A program made the translations under genes and the position numbers. From positions 62,001 through 126,000 of the forward strand of contig NZ_JACVQC010000001.1 in assembly GCF_018881505.1 (NCBI RefSeq): a stretch of 64,000 nucleotides of DNA, read 5' to 3'. Origin of the DNA: Polynucleobacter sp. UK-Mo-2m-Kol15 (lineage in GTDB: Bacteria > Pseudomonadota > Gammaproteobacteria > Burkholderiales > Burkholderiaceae). The notes beneath the pieces were generated by a model. That model was given only the letters and a program-made list of their open reading frames with translations, did no database searches and was not told where the DNA came from. Within the stretch, counting starts at the first letter, position 1; every line of letters begins with the position of its first letter. Positions 1-10,344 of this stretch are shown here, piece by piece.

Positions 1-1119
1 GTAAGGTTCACAAACGGAACGTACCGCACCTTCCAACTCTTCCACACGAGTATCTGCAGGCACCCAACCCGATTCCACATGTAATTCTGCGACACGCCGG
101 TAGTCTCGATTAAAGAAGGCCAAAAAGTTGAGTGCCAAGTAGTTTTTATCAGTCTCACTTAATGCACCAACAATTCCGAAGTCCAGAGAAATGAATCGTC
201 CAAAACTATCTGGCTCTAAGCTGATCATGATATTTCCCGGGTGCATATCTGCATGGAAAAAACCATGTTCGAAAACTTGGGTAAAAAATATCTCCACACC
301 CTCTGCCGCTAATTTTTTGAAATCCACTCCCGCAGCACGTAATTCATCAAAACGACCGATAGATATACCGTTCATTTTTTCCATGACAATCACATTCGTG
401 CGACACAAATCCCAATACATTTCTGGAATCATGAGCTTGTCTGAATCAACAAAATACCTTCTTAGCTGACTGGCATTAGCAGCCTCACGCATGAGATCGA
501 GCTCATCATGCAGGTGTCTATCAAACTCAGCAACGTTTTCAGTGGGCTTTAAACGACGACCATCAGAAGATAATTTTTCAATAATTCTTGCTAGGTCGTA
601 CATTAAAGCAATATCGCTATCAATGATCGGGAGGATGCCTGGACGTAGGACCTTTATCGCAACTTCTCGCCCACCCCACTCTGGATGCCTCTCAGTGGCA
701 CGTAAAGTTCCAAAATGTACCTGAGCAACAGAAGCACTAGCTACCGGCGTTGCATCAAAACTAATAAAGATTTCTTCAACAGGTAAACCCAGCGCTTTCT
801 CAATTAAGAGTCGTGATTCTGTATTAGAAAATGGTGGCACTTGATCCTGTAACTTTGCCAATTCATTTGCAATATCTTCTGACAATAAATCACGTCGCGT
901 AGAAAGCACTTGTCCAAATTTTACGAAGATCGGACCGAGCGCTTCTAAGGTCAAACGAATACGTTCGCCTCTTGGTAGCGATTGCCCCGGTGATACCCAG
1001 CAAAGAATAGTTAATAGGCCACGACGAATACCGGGTTTCAGAATATCGCGCAACAGAGGTAATAAGCCATAACGCCATGCAGTGAAGAAAATGAAATAGA
1101 GGCGGGCTAAACGACGCAC
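1..1119 (-). CDS. ubiB: Ubiquinone biosynthesis protein UbiB (C-terminus outside window)
   Basis: This is an ABC1/UbiB-family protein-kinase-like ATPase needed for aerobic ubiquinone synthesis; the family is thought to help extract or present membrane-bound quinone precursors. About 373 codons are visible and the frame runs off the left edge, so the C-terminal part, where UbiB has its membrane anchor, is missing. The diagnostic motifs are present in order: KFGQ (the family KxGQ motif), [16 protein letters not shown] with the ATP-site lysine, HADMHPGN (catalytic loop) and DFG. I place the start at a GTG (1117-1119), seven bases after the ubiJ stop, giving [12 protein letters not shown]; no ATG fits. 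It follows ubiJ on the same strand, so the two are probably co-transcribed. Confidence 0.93.
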   Translation of the reverse strand, partial: MRRLARLYFIFFTAWRYGLLPLLRDILKPGIRRGLLTILCWVSPGQSLPRGERIRLTLEALGPIFVKFGQVLSTRRDLLSEDIANELAKLQDQVPPFSNTESRLLIEKALGLPVEEIFISFDATPVASASVAQVHFGTLRATERHPEWGGREVAIKVLRPGILPIIDSDIALMYDLARIIEKLSSDGRRLKPTENVAEFDRHLHDELDLMREAANASQLRRYFVDSDKLMIPEMYWDLCRTNVIVMEKMNGISIGRFDELRAAGVDFKKLAAEGVEIFFTQVFEHGFFHADMHPGNIMISLEPDSFGRFISLDFGIVGALSETDKNYLALNFLAFFNRDYRRVAELHVESGWVPADTRVEELEGAVRSVCEPY

Positions 1120-1125
1120 AATGAA

Positions 1126-1743
1126 TTAACCTTTTCGCTCTAAAAGTTGTATACGCTTTTCCATACGATCAACCGCATCACGCAAGCTACTTAATTCATT
1201 CTTATGAATCATAAAATCCCGTTTACTCAAAAGTACTTTTCTTTCCTCGCTGACATATTCAATTGCATTTTCCAGTAGATCAGTAGCGGCAGATTTCCCA
1301 GCAGAAATGAATTTCTTACCTTGACGTACAGCAAAGTTTGCAGGCGCATCGCCAATGAAACGCGCCAAGTCTTCCTCATACTCCCACCGAATTTGACCTA
1401 CTAAGCGGCCTAATAGCTGTGCCAAGTCAGCATCACCAGTAATCCTCACTGACTTCATTGCTTGCTCACGTATGTTGCCAGAGCTACCGGCTAAAGCGCT
1501 CAACACTTCAGGAGAAACCTCTAACTCTAATGACGGGGTATCCCCATGAGTCAAGGCAACTAGAGAGCCCTCGGGTGCTATCTCAAAAAAGAGCTGCCCA
1601 ATCGGCAAACTGAGCAAAATGACTTTGCCAACATGGCGCGCCAACTCCACCATAGCCCATGGCTCAGCCTTGAGAACATGATTTATTCCTCGGCAAGCGG
1701 CGGAGGCTGCAATATGGTGAGTGGTGGGAGATACGGTGTTCAT
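1126..1743 (-). CDS. ubiJ: Ubiquinone biosynthesis accessory factor UbiJ
   Basis: This is an SCP2-domain protein of about 205 residues that matches UbiJ, the lipid-binding accessory factor of the soluble Ubi complex in aerobic ubiquinone synthesis. The SCP2 sterol-carrier-like domain fills roughly residues 20-120. The C-terminal 50 residues are charged and helical, ending LRDAVDRMEKRIQLLERKG, a likely coiled coil of the sort expected to contact UbiK. The frame is open upstream to a TTG at 1764, but that codon lies inside a terminator hairpin, so I use the ATG at 1741-1743 (MNTVSPTT). No clear Shine-Dalgarno precedes that ATG. It lies directly upstream of ubiB. Confidence 0.85.
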   Translation of the reverse strand: MNTVSPTTHHIAASAACRGINHVLKAEPWAMVELARHVGKVILLSLPIGQLFFEIAPEGSLVALTHGDTPSLELEVSPEVLSALAGSSGNIREQAMKSVRITGDADLAQLLGRLVGQIRWEYEEDLARFIGDAPANFAVRQGKKFISAGKSAATDLLENAIEYVSEERKVLLSKRDFMIHKNELSSLRDAVDRMEKRIQLLERKG

Positions 1744-1747
1744 CAGT

Positions 1748-1773
1748 GTAAAAAACCCGCACAAGTGCGGGCT
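1748..1773 (-). terminator. Rho-independent terminator after the Tim44-like gene
   Basis: On the minus strand the arms CCCGCAC and GTGCGGG (1756-1762 and 1765-1771) form a GC-rich hairpin followed at once by six T (1755-1750). It lies 25 bases past the stop of the Tim44-like gene and only six bases before the ubiJ ATG. It has the form of a classic intrinsic terminator. Confidence 0.82.
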
Positions 1774-1795
1774 TTCAGTGGAAAGTACTACAAGC

Positions 1796-2710
1796 TTAAA
1801 CTAACTGGGAGATACCCGCTAGTACCCAGCCACCGGGGCCATTGACTGGCTTACTTAAATTCCAAATTTCAGAGAAGTTATTGGCTTGTGCGCCTACTTG
1901 CTCACGAATCATGCCCGTGAACTGCACGCTACAGTAATAAGTGTTGTCAGTTGTCTCGATGCCGAGTAACTGCGCATTGAGCGTAACTACATCGGTTTGA
2001 TTGGCAGCATCCGCACGACCAGCAAGATCCTGTTCGATCGTTGCAAACATCTCTGGTGTGGTGTACTCACGCAATGCAGCTAAATCACCCTGATCCCATG
2101 CCTTTTGGAGGCCTGAAAAGTATTGCTTAGCATTATCCAAAAATGCGTATTCATCAAATCCTGGTGGCAGGGTTGACTGAAACGCTGCGGGCTCAGCAGC
2201 AACTCCACCGAAAGCACTGGCAGCTGGCGTAAATGCAGGCTCTTGTCTTGGTGCTTGATCCATATTTGCACGCTGCATTCCCTGAGAAGTCACTTGAGGA
2301 CCTTTATTGGCGCCAGATAAGGCAGGCAACATTCTTCTCATCACAAACATGATGGCAAAGCCTGCTAAAACTGCAATCAATAATCCAGTAATCAATGAAG
2401 AGGCAGCCTCACCCATACCAAAATGGGATAAAAGGTATCCAATACCAAGTCCTGCAGCAAGACCACCCAGGATACCGCCCATACCGCCAAAGCGGCTTGG
2501 TGCTGGTGCTTGAGGAGCAGCGGCGGCCGGTGCAGCCGGTTGAGCTTGTTGAGCTGGCTTTTGTGCTGGAGCAGCTTGTTTTTGCATAGGTGCACTTGGT
2601 GCCTTACCGATACTTTTACTACCACCTAAACGAGCAGCATTAGCATGACCAACAGTTGCAAATATTAAGCTGACGCTTAATAGAACTGCCTTAAAAAAAT
2701 GCTTGTTCAT
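1796..2710 (-). CDS. Tim44-like domain membrane protein
   Basis: This is a 304-residue exported or inner-membrane protein of the bacterial Tim44-like family. An N-terminal signal-like segment (KAVLLSVSLIFATVGHANA, residues 7-25) is followed by a low-complexity Ala/Pro/Gln linker (about 38-72), a Gly-rich patch (about 74-92) and a hydrophobic helix (about 105-124). The C-terminal 130 residues (about 175-304) resemble the Tim44/MBA1 fold, ending in GGWVLAGISQLV. The bacterial function is not established; some Tim44-like proteins act in membrane-protein biogenesis. The gene is followed by its own terminator, so it looks monocistronic or the last gene of the ubiE run. The ATG start at 2710 is well placed before the signal sequence. 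Confidence 0.82.
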   Translation of the reverse strand: MNKHFFKAVLLSVSLIFATVGHANAARLGGSKSIGKAPSAPMQKQAAPAQKPAQQAQPAAPAAAAPQAPAPSRFGGMGGILGGLAAGLGIGYLLSHFGMGEAASSLITGLLIAVLAGFAIMFVMRRMLPALSGANKGPQVTSQGMQRANMDQAPRQEPAFTPAASAFGGVAAEPAAFQSTLPPGFDEYAFLDNAKQYFSGLQKAWDQGDLAALREYTTPEMFATIEQDLAGRADAANQTDVVTLNAQLLGIETTDNTYYCSVQFTGMIREQVGAQANNFSEIWNLSKPVNGPGGWVLAGISQLV

Positions 2711-2768
2711 ATTTTTCCATCCCCTTTAGAACTTCTTATATTCTTGATCAGCAAAAACTACAAATTCA

Positions 2769-3512
2769 CTAGTATTTAATACCAATATGCAGCGCAACGA
2801 TACCCCCAGTCATTCTATGGGTATCCACTTCATCAAAACCGACCCCTAGCATCAATTCCTTAAGGGCTTCTGCATCTGGATGCATCCTAATGGATTCAGC
2901 CAAATAACGATAGCTCTCAGAGTCTTGAGCAATTTTTTCACCCAACCAAGGTAAAACCTTAAATGAGTAGGTGTCATAAACCGGCTGTAAAAATGCATCT
3001 GGCTTAGAGAACTCCAAAACCAATACTCGACCCCCGGGCTTAATAACCCGCAGCATCTCTTTCAAAGCAAGGTCTTTATGGGTCATATTGCGCAATCCAA
3101 AGGCGACCGTTACAACATCAAAGTGATTGGCTGGAAAAGGGATCTTTTCTGCATCGAATTGAACGGAAGGTAAAGATAGGCCTTTATCCAAAAGACGGTC
3201 ACGGCCAACACCCAACATCGAAGCATTGATATCACTTAGCCATACTTGCGCCTCTGGGTTATGACCCCAATCAGCAGCACGCGCAAAGGCCGCGGCCAAG
3301 TCGCCCGTACCCCCAGCAATGTCTAATACTTTTTGACCGGGACGGACCTGAGCTCGAGCAATAGTTACTTTCTTCCATAGACGATGAAGACCGAATGACA
3401 TCAAATCATTCATCACGTCGTATTTGCTAGCTACAGAATGAAATACCTCTGCGACCTTGCCAGCTTTTTCAGTCTCATCAACGCTTTGGTATCCAAAGTG
3501 GGTCTTACTCAT
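2769..3512 (-). CDS. ubiE: Ubiquinone/menaquinone C-methyltransferase UbiE
   Basis: UbiE is the SAM-dependent C-methyltransferase that acts on 2-polyprenyl-6-methoxy-1,4-benzoquinol in ubiquinone synthesis. The protein is 247 residues from the ATG at 3512 ([11 protein letters not shown]). It shows the UbiE signature [17 protein letters not shown] (31-47), SAM motif [11 protein letters not shown] (about 62-71) and the late motif [11 protein letters not shown] longer frame begins at a TTG (3542) inside the preceding gene, but family members start at the MSKTHFGY region. It lies just after the DUF971 gene on the same strand and completes the quinone theme of this end of the window. Confidence 0.95.
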   Translation of the reverse strand: MSKTHFGYQSVDETEKAGKVAEVFHSVASKYDVMNDLMSFGLHRLWKKVTIARAQVRPGQKVLDIAGGTGDLAAAFARAADWGHNPEAQVWLSDINASMLGVGRDRLLDKGLSLPSVQFDAEKIPFPANHFDVVTVAFGLRNMTHKDLALKEMLRVIKPGGRVLVLEFSKPDAFLQPVYDTYSFKVLPWLGEKIAQDSESYRYLAESIRMHPDAEALKELMLGVGFDEVDTHRMTGGIVALHIGIKY

Positions 3513-3538
3513 ATTCTTCGCTTTATCTAATTGCCTGC

Positions 3539-3928
3539 TCAATGACTACCGCAAGATTTACCGCTACCAACAATCATTGGAGCGTCACGGTCTAAACCAG
3601 CAGCAGCCAATTTATCCAAATGCTCTTTCCACAGGGCCTCATAGTTCTCACATAAAAATTGCAAAAAATCCCACGAGTACAAGCCGGAGTCATGCCCATC
3701 CGAAAAAGAAGGCTTCAGAGCGTAATGACCAACCGGCTCAATGTTAGCAATGAGCACCTCGCGCTTACCGGTTTGCAAAGTCTCCTGACCAGGCCCATGA
3801 CCCTGCACTTCAGCAGAAGGGGATACCACCCTCAAAAATTCAAAAGGTAGGCGATAAGTATTGCCATTTTCATAAGCAAGCTCCAGCACTTTTGACTGCT
3901 GATGCACTACAACATTAGTTGGAATCAT
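3539..3928 (-). CDS. DUF971 (gamma-butyrobetaine hydroxylase-like N-terminal domain) protein
   Basis: This is a 129-residue protein with the short DUF971 fold (PF06155), related to the N-terminal domain of gamma-butyrobetaine hydroxylase. The characteristic features are [15 protein letters not shown], the [23 protein letters not shown] block (His/Asp-rich, typical of the family) and a C-terminal GSGKSCGSH tail with His and Cys. Its function is unsettled; family relatives have been linked to Fe-S cluster work, which would suit its neighbour but is inference. The ATG (3926-3928) shares one base with the TGA of the upstream FAD/Fe-S oxidoreductase (TGATG), pointing to translational coupling. The alternative TTG at 3931 is rejected for that reason. 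Confidence 0.85.
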   Translation of the reverse strand: MIPTNVVVHQQSKVLELAYENGNTYRLPFEFLRVVSPSAEVQGHGPGQETLQTGKREVLIANIEPVGHYALKPSFSDGHDSGLYSWDFLQFLCENYEALWKEHLDKLAAAGLDRDAPMIVGSGKSCGSH

Positions 3929-6900
3929 CAAACTAATACCCTCTCAATGCCGCCTTGATTAGCCTTGGCAACATAATCTTGCATCCAATCAGGGCCTAAT
4001 AATTTTTGAGCCATTTCAACAACGATGTAATCGGCGGTCGTATCGCTATCCGCATCAAAGCGAGTAAGGCCTTGCAGGCAGGATGGGCAACTTGTCAGCA
4101 CTTTAACATCACCGGTGAAATCATCTTTACGTAACTCATTGGCAGCTTTCTCCATTTCAATCTGCTTACGGAAGCGTACTTGAGTTGAAATATCAGGGCG
4201 CGTCACTGCAAGGGTTCCAGACTCACCACAGCAACGATCGTTCTTCTGGATAGCTTTACCATCTTCCAACTGAATTAGCTCGTTCACTGTTTTGAGTGGG
4301 TCTTGCAACTTCATTGGGGAGTGGCATGGATCGTGATACATATACTTTACGCCAGTCACATTTGAAAGCTTGACACCCTTCTCAAGCAAATACTCATGAA
4401 TATCTACGATGCGGCAACCAGGAAAGATCTGTTCAAATTGATAGCCTGCCAACTGGTCATAACAAGTACCGCATGAAACCACGACTGTCTTGATATCCAA
4501 GTAATTTAGGGTATTAGCTACGCGATGAAAGAGAACACGATTGTCTGTAATCATCTTCTCCGCTTTATCGAAGTCACCATTACCGCGCTGTGGGTAGCCA
4601 CAACATAAGTAACCTGGAGGCAATACAGTCTGTACACCCACATTCCACAGCATGGCTTGCGTGGCTAAGCCCACCTGCGAGAACAAACGCTCAGAGCCAC
4701 AACCTGGAAAATAAAATACTGCTTCAGTATCAGCAGAAGTTGTCTTTGGATCGCGAATAATCGGAACGTAATTCGCATCTTCAATATCTAACAGTGCACG
4801 AGCAGTTTTCTTTGGCAAATTGCCGGGCATCTTCTTGTTAACAAAGAAAATGACCTGCTCTTTAATATTTGGCTTTGTGACTGTTGCAGGAGGATGTGCA
4901 GTTTGCTTACGTGCCAACTTACGGAATACATCATTGCCCAAACGCTGGAGCTTATAACCCCAACCAATCATAGACTTACGAACTAACTTAATTGTGTCTG
5001 GATCGGTAGCATTTAGGAACAACATAGATGCTGCCGTTCCTGGATTAAAACGTTGCTGACCCATCTTGCGTAATAAATTACGCATGTTCATTGTCACATC
5101 ACCAAAGTCAATTTTGACTGGGCATGGCGTTAGACACTTATGACATACGGTGCAATGTGCTGCAACGTCATCAAACATCTCCCAATGATGAATTGATACT
5201 CCACGACGTGTCTGCTCTTCGTATAAAAAAGCCTCGATCAACAATGAGGTTGCCAAAATTTTGTCACGCGGACTGTATAGCAAATTAGCACGTGGTACAT
5301 GCGTAGAACAGACTGGCTTGCATTTACCGCAGCGTAAACAATCTTTAACGCTATCAGCAATAGCGCCAATATCGCTTTGCTGCATGATGATGGACTCGTG
5401 CCCCATCAAACCAAAACTTGGAGTGTAGGCAATACTGAGATCCGCATGCGGCATTAACTTGCCTTTATTAAAGCGGCCTTCAGGATCTACACGCTTCTTG
5501 TATGCGCGAAAATCTTTGAGCTCTTCCTCAGTCAAATACTCGAGTTTGGTAATACCAATACCATGCTCACCAGAAATGACACCATCCAATGAGCGGGCCA
5601 ATTTCATAATCCGAGCGACTGCACGATGTGCATCTTGCAACATCTCATAGTCATCTGAATTCACCGGGATATTGGTATGCACATTACCGTCACCAGCATG
5701 CATATGCAGCGCTACAAATACGCGCTTGCGCAAAATATTTTTATGGATTGCTTCTAATTCATTCAGGATAGGCTCAAATGCCAGTCCACCAAAAATGATT
5801 CTGAGTTCAGCGCGCACTTCGGTCTTCCATGAGGCACGGAGACTGTAATTCTGCAGATCCGGGAAAAATGTATCCATCTGCATCAACCAGTTTGACCAAC
5901 GCGATCGCACCTTGGAAATCAGCTCAAGAGCTTGTTGCACACGATCACCCAAGATTTCAGCGCTAGGGATTTCATAATCCTCTGTTGCCTTTCCAAGTGG
6001 TAATGCACTCTTTTTCAAGAAAGCTTCAAGACTATCTAAAACTTGTAATTTATTTTTAAGGGAGAGCTCGATATTGATACGTTCAATACCTTCGGTGTAC
6101 TCACCCATGCGTGGCAATGGAATGACCACATCTTCATTAATCTTAAAAGCATTGGTGTGACGAGCAATCGCAGCGGTACGTGCGCGATCCAACCAAAATT
6201 TCTTTCGCGCTTCAGCGCTAACCGCTACAAAGCCTTCACCTACTCGGTTATTAGCCATGCGAACAACTTCACTAGTCGCACCCGCTACAGACTCTTCGTC
6301 ATCACCAGCGATATCACCAATTAATACCATCTTAGGCAAAGCATTGCGTTTTGACTTGGTGGAATAACCAACCGCCCTCAAATAGCGATCATCTAAATGC
6401 TCTAGACCAGCGAGAATTGGTCCACCATTCTTACTCAAACCATCTAAGTAAGCTTTAATTTCTACGATGCTTGGAATTGCCTCTTGGGCTTGACCAAAAA
6501 ACTCTAAGCAAACAGTCCGCATGAATTTAGGCATGCGATGCAAAATCCAAGTAGCGCTAGTGATTAAACCGTCACAACCCTCTTTTTGAACACCAGGTAA
6601 GCCTGATAAAAACTTATCAGTCACATCCTTACCTAAGCCCTCTTTACGGAAGCGCTTACCTTCTACTTCTAAAATTTCCGTTTTAAGAACATGCTCGCCT
6701 GGCTCACTCGCACCATCAGACCAAGTCAGTTGAAATCGTACTTTATCTACAACGTGAATTTTTCCTAGGTTGTGATCAAGACGTTCAATATCAAGCCAGT
6801 TACCCTCTGGGTCCACCATACGCCAGCTGGCTAAGTTATCGAGCGCAGTACCCCAAAGCACCGCCTTCTTACCGCCGGCATTCATAGCAATATTGCCACC

Positions 6901-7767
6901 AATACAACTGGCATCAGCAGAAGTTGGATCGACCGCAAACACCAGCCCAGAGCGCTCTGCAGCATCAGAAACTCTCCGGGTCACAACACCAGCGCCAGTA
7001 AAGATCGTAGACACTTCATGATCCACGCCCGGTAAACGTTTAAGCTGGACCGCATCGATTTGTTCAAGCTTCTCAGTATTGATAACTGCCGACATAGCGT
7101 AGAGAGGGATAGCGCCACCGGTGTAACCCGTGCCACCTCCACGCGGAATAATGGTTAAACCCAATTTAACGCAAGCTTTAACCAAGCCAGGAATTTCAGA
7201 TTCGTAATCTGGCTTGAGAACCACTAGCGGAAACTCAACACGCCAGTCTGTCGCATCAGTCACATGTGCTGCACGAGAAACACCATCAAAGCAAATATTA
7301 TCTGCAGCTGTAATGCGGCCCAACTCCTTACGAGCGCGCTTCCGTATTTCTGCAACCTCTTTGAATCCTTGCTCAAAATTCTCTACAGCCAGATGCGCTG
7401 CCTTTAGCAAGACCTGCACTTGCTCAACAGATTCGCCGCTAGACCTTTTCTTTACCTCACCAAGGCGATGCCACAAAGCGTCAATCAACAACTGACGGCG
7501 ATTGGCGTTATCCAATAAGTCGTCTTGTAAGAAAGGGTTGCGTTGCACTACCCAAATATCACCTAAGACTTCGAACAACATCCGCGCAGAACGGCCGGTA
7601 CGACGAACACCACGTAAATCATTCAGAACTCGCCAAGACTCCTCCCCTAATAAGCGGATAACGATTTCACGATCAGAAAAAGAGGTGTAGTTGTAGGGAA
7701 TTTCACGAAGGCGGGGGGAACCCGCTTCGGCATCTAACAACTGGTTCAAAGCTAATGGAGCGTTCAT
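3928..7767 (-). CDS. Large FAD-binding / 4Fe-4S oxidoreductase with DUF3683 N-terminus (D-2-hydroxyacid dehydrogenase type)
   Basis: At 1279 residues this is a fused flavin and iron-sulfur dehydrogenase. The order is an N-terminal DUF3683-like region (about 1-150), an FAD-binding PCMH domain with [13 protein letters not shown] (about 197-209), an FAD-oxidase C-terminal domain with SGEHGIGI (about 730), two 4Fe-4S motifs [11 protein letters not shown] (about 810) and [12 protein letters not shown] (about 872), and two CCG domains with CCGYP (about 1052) and CCGES (about 1179). This is the GlcD plus GlpC/LldE combination found in D-lactate or D-2-hydroxyglutarate dehydrogenases that feed electrons to quinone. 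The exact substrate cannot be read from sequence. It is translationally coupled to the DUF971 gene downstream and divergent from ilvA. Confidence 0.9.
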   Translation of the reverse strand: MNAPLALNQLLDAEAGSPRLREIPYNYTSFSDREIVIRLLGEESWRVLNDLRGVRRTGRSARMLFEVLGDIWVVQRNPFLQDDLLDNANRRQLLIDALWHRLGEVKKRSSGESVEQVQVLLKAAHLAVENFEQGFKEVAEIRKRARKELGRITAADNICFDGVSRAAHVTDATDWRVEFPLVVLKPDYESEIPGLVKACVKLGLTIIPRGGGTGYTGGAIPLYAMSAVINTEKLEQIDAVQLKRLPGVDHEVSTIFTGAGVVTRRVSDAAERSGLVFAVDPTSADASCIGGNIAMNAGGKKAVLWGTALDNLASWRMVDPEGNWLDIERLDHNLGKIHVVDKVRFQLTWSDGASEPGEHVLKTEILEVEGKRFRKEGLGKDVTDKFLSGLPGVQKEGCDGLITSATWILHRMPKFMRTVCLEFFGQAQEAIPSIVEIKAYLDGLSKNGGPILAGLEHLDDRYLRAVGYSTKSKRNALPKMVLIGDIAGDDEESVAGATSEVVRMANNRVGEGFVAVSAEARKKFWLDRARTAAIARHTNAFKINEDVVIPLPRMGEYTEGIERINIELSLKNKLQVLDSLEAFLKKSALPLGKATEDYEIPSAEILGDRVQQALELISKVRSRWSNWLMQMDTFFPDLQNYSLRASWKTEVRAELRIIFGGLAFEPILNELEAIHKNILRKRVFVALHMHAGDGNVHTNIPVNSDDYEMLQDAHRAVARIMKLARSLDGVISGEHGIGITKLEYLTEEELKDFRAYKKRVDPEGRFNKGKLMPHADLSIAYTPSFGLMGHESIIMQQSDIGAIADSVKDCLRCGKCKPVCSTHVPRANLLYSPRDKILATSLLIEAFLYEEQTRRGVSIHHWEMFDDVAAHCTVCHKCLTPCPVKIDFGDVTMNMRNLLRKMGQQRFNPGTAASMLFLNATDPDTIKLVRKSMIGWGYKLQRLGNDVFRKLARKQTAHPPATVTKPNIKEQVIFFVNKKMPGNLPKKTARALLDIEDANYVPIIRDPKTTSADTEAVFYFPGCGSERLFSQVGLATQAMLWNVGVQTVLPPGYLCCGYPQRGNGDFDKAEKMITDNRVLFHRVANTLNYLDIKTVVVSCGTCYDQLAGYQFEQIFPGCRIVDIHEYLLEKGVKLSNVTGVKYMYHDPCHSPMKLQDPLKTVNELIQLEDGKAIQKNDRCCGESGTLAVTRPDISTQVRFRKQIEMEKAANELRKDDFTGDVKVLTSCPSCLQGLTRFDADSDTTADYIVVEMAQKLLGPDWMQDYVAKANQGGIERVLV

Positions 7768-7901
7768 AGCGTCATATTTGATAAATATGCATTTTAATTG
7801 AGGGATACTGATATTGGCAGGAAACGTGGAAAGTTGTTGACTTAAGGGATAAACCCTTGCAAATTTAAGGGCTTAGCGCCCATTCATGGTACGCTCATCG
7901 C

Positions 7902-9422
7902 ATGGCAACGAACTATTTAAAGAAAATTTTATCGGCCCGAGTCTACGATGTGGCTAGGGAAACAGAGCTCCAAGTAGCCCCCGAACTCACGAAGCGCTTA
8001 GGCAACCAAGTTTTACTCAAAAGAGAGGACAACCAACCGGTTTTCTCCTTCAAACTACGTGGCGCCTATAACAAAATGGCCCATTTGCCCCCAGAAGCCT
8101 TAAAAAGAGGGGTTATTGCAGCCTCAGCAGGCAATCATGCCCAAGGTGTGGCCCTTGCAGCAGCCAAAATGAAGTGCAAGGCAGTTATCGTGATGCCACT
8201 CACCACCCCTAGCGTCAAAATTGATGCTGTAAAGGCGCGTGGCGGACCCTGGGTTGAGGTAATCCTGCATGGAGAATCCTACAGCGACGCCTTCAAACAC
8301 TCTGAGCTATTAGAGAGAAAACGGGGTTTAACTTTTGTCCACCCCTTTGATGACCCCGATGTCATCGCAGGGCAAGGCACGATTGCCCAGGAAATTTTTC
8401 AACAATACCAAGAACCAATTGATGCCATTTTCGTTGCAATTGGTGGCGGCGGCCTGATTGCAGGTATCGGCGAATATGTCAAAGCAGTCAGCCCTAAAAC
8501 TAAAGTGATTGGCGTTCAGTCAGTTGACTCAGATGCAATGAGACGATCACTCGAAGCTAACAAGCGCATCGAGATGAAAGATGTCGGTCTTTTCTCAGAT
8601 GGCACTGCAGTCAAACTCGTTGGGAAAGAAACTTTCCGCATATGCAAACGCGTAGTCGATGACATCATCACCGTTGATACTGATGAAATCTGTGCTGCCA
8701 TCAATGATGTCTTCACTGATACTCGTAGCATTTTGGAGCCTGCTGGTGCCCTGGCTATTGCAGGGATGAAGAGGTATGTAGAGAAACATCGGCTGAAAAA
8801 GAAAACTTTAGTTGCAATTGCTTGCGGCGCGAATATGAATTTTAGTCGCCTACGTTTTGTGGCTGAACGCGCCGACGTTGGCGAATTCCGTGAAGCTATT
8901 TTTGCTGTCACTATTCCTGAAGAACGTGGCTCATTCAAACGCTTCTGCGAGTTACTCGGTAATCGCAATGTTACAGAATTTAACTATCGCATTGCCGATC
9001 AAAGTGAAGCGCATATCTTTGTAGGTATTAGCACGAATAAGGCAACCGATAGCACCACTATCGCAAAGCATTTCCGTAAAGCAAAATTTGCAACCATCGA
9101 TCTCACGCATGATGAGCTCGCGAAATCCCACCTGCGCCACATGGTGGGTGGCCGTTCTTCTCTTGCTCAAGATGAATTACTCTACCGCTTTGAATTTCCA
9201 GAGCGCCCAGGTGCACTCATGAAGTTCCTCACCAGCATGGCGCCCAATTGGAATATCAGTCTTTTCCATTATCGCAATCACGGCGCAGACTATGGTCGCA
9301 TTTTGGTAGGTCTTCAGGTTCCCAAAAATGAACAGAAGAAATTCCAAGGCTTTTTAGCTCAATTGGGTTATCCACACTGGAACGAAACTGATAACCCGGC
9401 TTACCGCTTATTCCTTAAATGA
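7902..9422 (+). CDS. ilvA: Threonine ammonia-lyase, biosynthetic (IlvA)
   Basis: IlvA is the PLP-dependent deaminase that converts threonine to 2-oxobutanoate, the first committed step to isoleucine. The protein is 506 residues, the normal length of the long allosteric form. The PLP lysine sits in FSFKLRGAYNKM (K51), the Gly-rich phosphate-binding loop is AIGGGGLIAGIG (about 180-190), and the second half (about 330-506) carries two ACT-like regulatory domains (EERGSFKRFCELLG and FEFPERPGALMKFL). Feedback control by isoleucine is expected from that architecture. A -35-like TTGACT (7837-7842) lies upstream, but the -10 is unclear. A 5'-nucleotidase follows 13 bases downstream. Confidence 0.96.
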   Translation: MATNYLKKILSARVYDVARETELQVAPELTKRLGNQVLLKREDNQPVFSFKLRGAYNKMAHLPPEALKRGVIAASAGNHAQGVALAAAKMKCKAVIVMPLTTPSVKIDAVKARGGPWVEVILHGESYSDAFKHSELLERKRGLTFVHPFDDPDVIAGQGTIAQEIFQQYQEPIDAIFVAIGGGGLIAGIGEYVKAVSPKTKVIGVQSVDSDAMRRSLEANKRIEMKDVGLFSDGTAVKLVGKETFRICKRVVDDIITVDTDEICAAINDVFTDTRSILEPAGALAIAGMKRYVEKHRLKKKTLVAIACGANMNFSRLRFVAERADVGEFREAIFAVTIPEERGSFKRFCELLGNRNVTEFNYRIADQSEAHIFVGISTNKATDSTTIAKHFRKAKFATIDLTHDELAKSHLRHMVGGRSSLAQDELLYRFEFPERPGALMKFLTSMAPNWNISLFHYRNHGADYGRILVGLQVPKNEQKKFQGFLAQLGYPHWNETDNPAYRLFLK

Positions 9423-9435
9423 GATGTAACTAGCA

Positions 9436-10344
9436 ATGTCATACACACTCACTGGAAAACTCGTTGTTGCGATTTCATCGCGTGCGTTATTTGATTTTGA
9501 AGAAGAGAATCGTATCTTTGAGTCAACTGATGACAGCGCCTATATGAAACTACAATTAGAGCGCCTTTCTAAGGCAGCACAAACAGGTGTAGCCTTTCCA
9601 TTAGTAAAGAAGTTGCTTGCTTTTAATGAAGAGGGTGAGCAGCGTGTTGAGGTGGTAATTCTCTCTCGCAATGATCCTGTGAGTGGCTTACGCGTATTTC
9701 GCTCAGCTGAACACCATGGTTTGCATTTAGAGCGCGGAGTATTTACAAGGGGGCGACCACCCTATCACTACCTCCGCTCCTTGCATGCGAATCTGTTTCT
9801 CTCGGCTAATGAAGATGATGTGCGTGCCACTATTGATGCAGGTTTTCCTGCGGCCCGCGTTTATCCAGAATCCAGCAAGACAGCAGAGTCTCACCCCAAT
9901 GAAATTCGTATTGCCTTTGACGGAGATGCCGTTCTCTTTTCCGATGAAGCGGAACAAGTCTTTCAGAGCGAAGGTTTAATAGCCTTTGTAGATCACGAAA
10001 GCAAGAAGGCTGCAATCCCTCTTCCACCAGGCCCATTCAAACCCTTACTAGAAGCCCTACACCGGCTGCAACGCAGTACTAGCGAGAAGGGGATGCGTAT
10101 TCGCACTGCCTTAGTTACCGCTCGCTCTGCGCCCGCACATGAACGTGCTATTCGTACGCTGATGGCCTGGGGCATCGATGTAGATGAAGCCATGTTTCTT
10201 GGTGGACTTTCCAAAAGTGAATTCCTTCGCGAATTCGAGCCAGACTTTTTCTTTGATGACCAAACGGGTCATTGCCAATCTGCCGCATCAGTAGCGCCTA
10301 CTGGTCACGTTGTATCTGGTGTGTCCAATAAACCTAAAAGCTAA
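9436..10344 (+). CDS. Cytosolic 5'-nucleotidase family protein (PF06189)
   Basis: This 302-residue protein resembles the HAD-like 5'-nucleotidase family that includes NT5C1 (PF06189). Visible features are the N-terminal VAISSRALFDFEEENRIFE block, VVILSRNDPVSGLRVF, the catalytic-looking IAFDGDAVLFSDEAE (about 155-169) and a C-terminal FFFDDQTGHC acidic motif. It should dephosphorylate nucleoside monophosphates; the preferred base is not readable. It is sandwiched between ilvA and queF, and its TAA shares one base with the queF ATG (TAATG), so expression is likely coupled. A link to deazapurine or nucleotide salvage is only a guess from position. Confidence 0.85.
   Translation: MSYTLTGKLVVAISSRALFDFEEENRIFESTDDSAYMKLQLERLSKAAQTGVAFPLVKKLLAFNEEGEQRVEVVILSRNDPVSGLRVFRSAEHHGLHLERGVFTRGRPPYHYLRSLHANLFLSANEDDVRATIDAGFPAARVYPESSKTAESHPNEIRIAFDGDAVLFSDEAEQVFQSEGLIAFVDHESKKAAIPLPPGPFKPLLEALHRLQRSTSEKGMRIRTALVTARSAPAHERAIRTLMAWGIDVDEAMFLGGLSKSEFLREFEPDFFFDDQTGHCQSAASVAPTGHVVSGVSNKPKS

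Noticed and set aside
7837..7865. Sigma-70 promoter for ilvA at TTGACT
   Set aside because: The -35 is good but the sequence 17 bases on (CAAATT) is a poor -10, so I did not list it as a feature.
8516..8968. 150-codon minus-strand frame inside ilvA
   Set aside because: It is a complete shadow of ilvA, has Ser/Arg-rich low-complexity content and no family resemblance.
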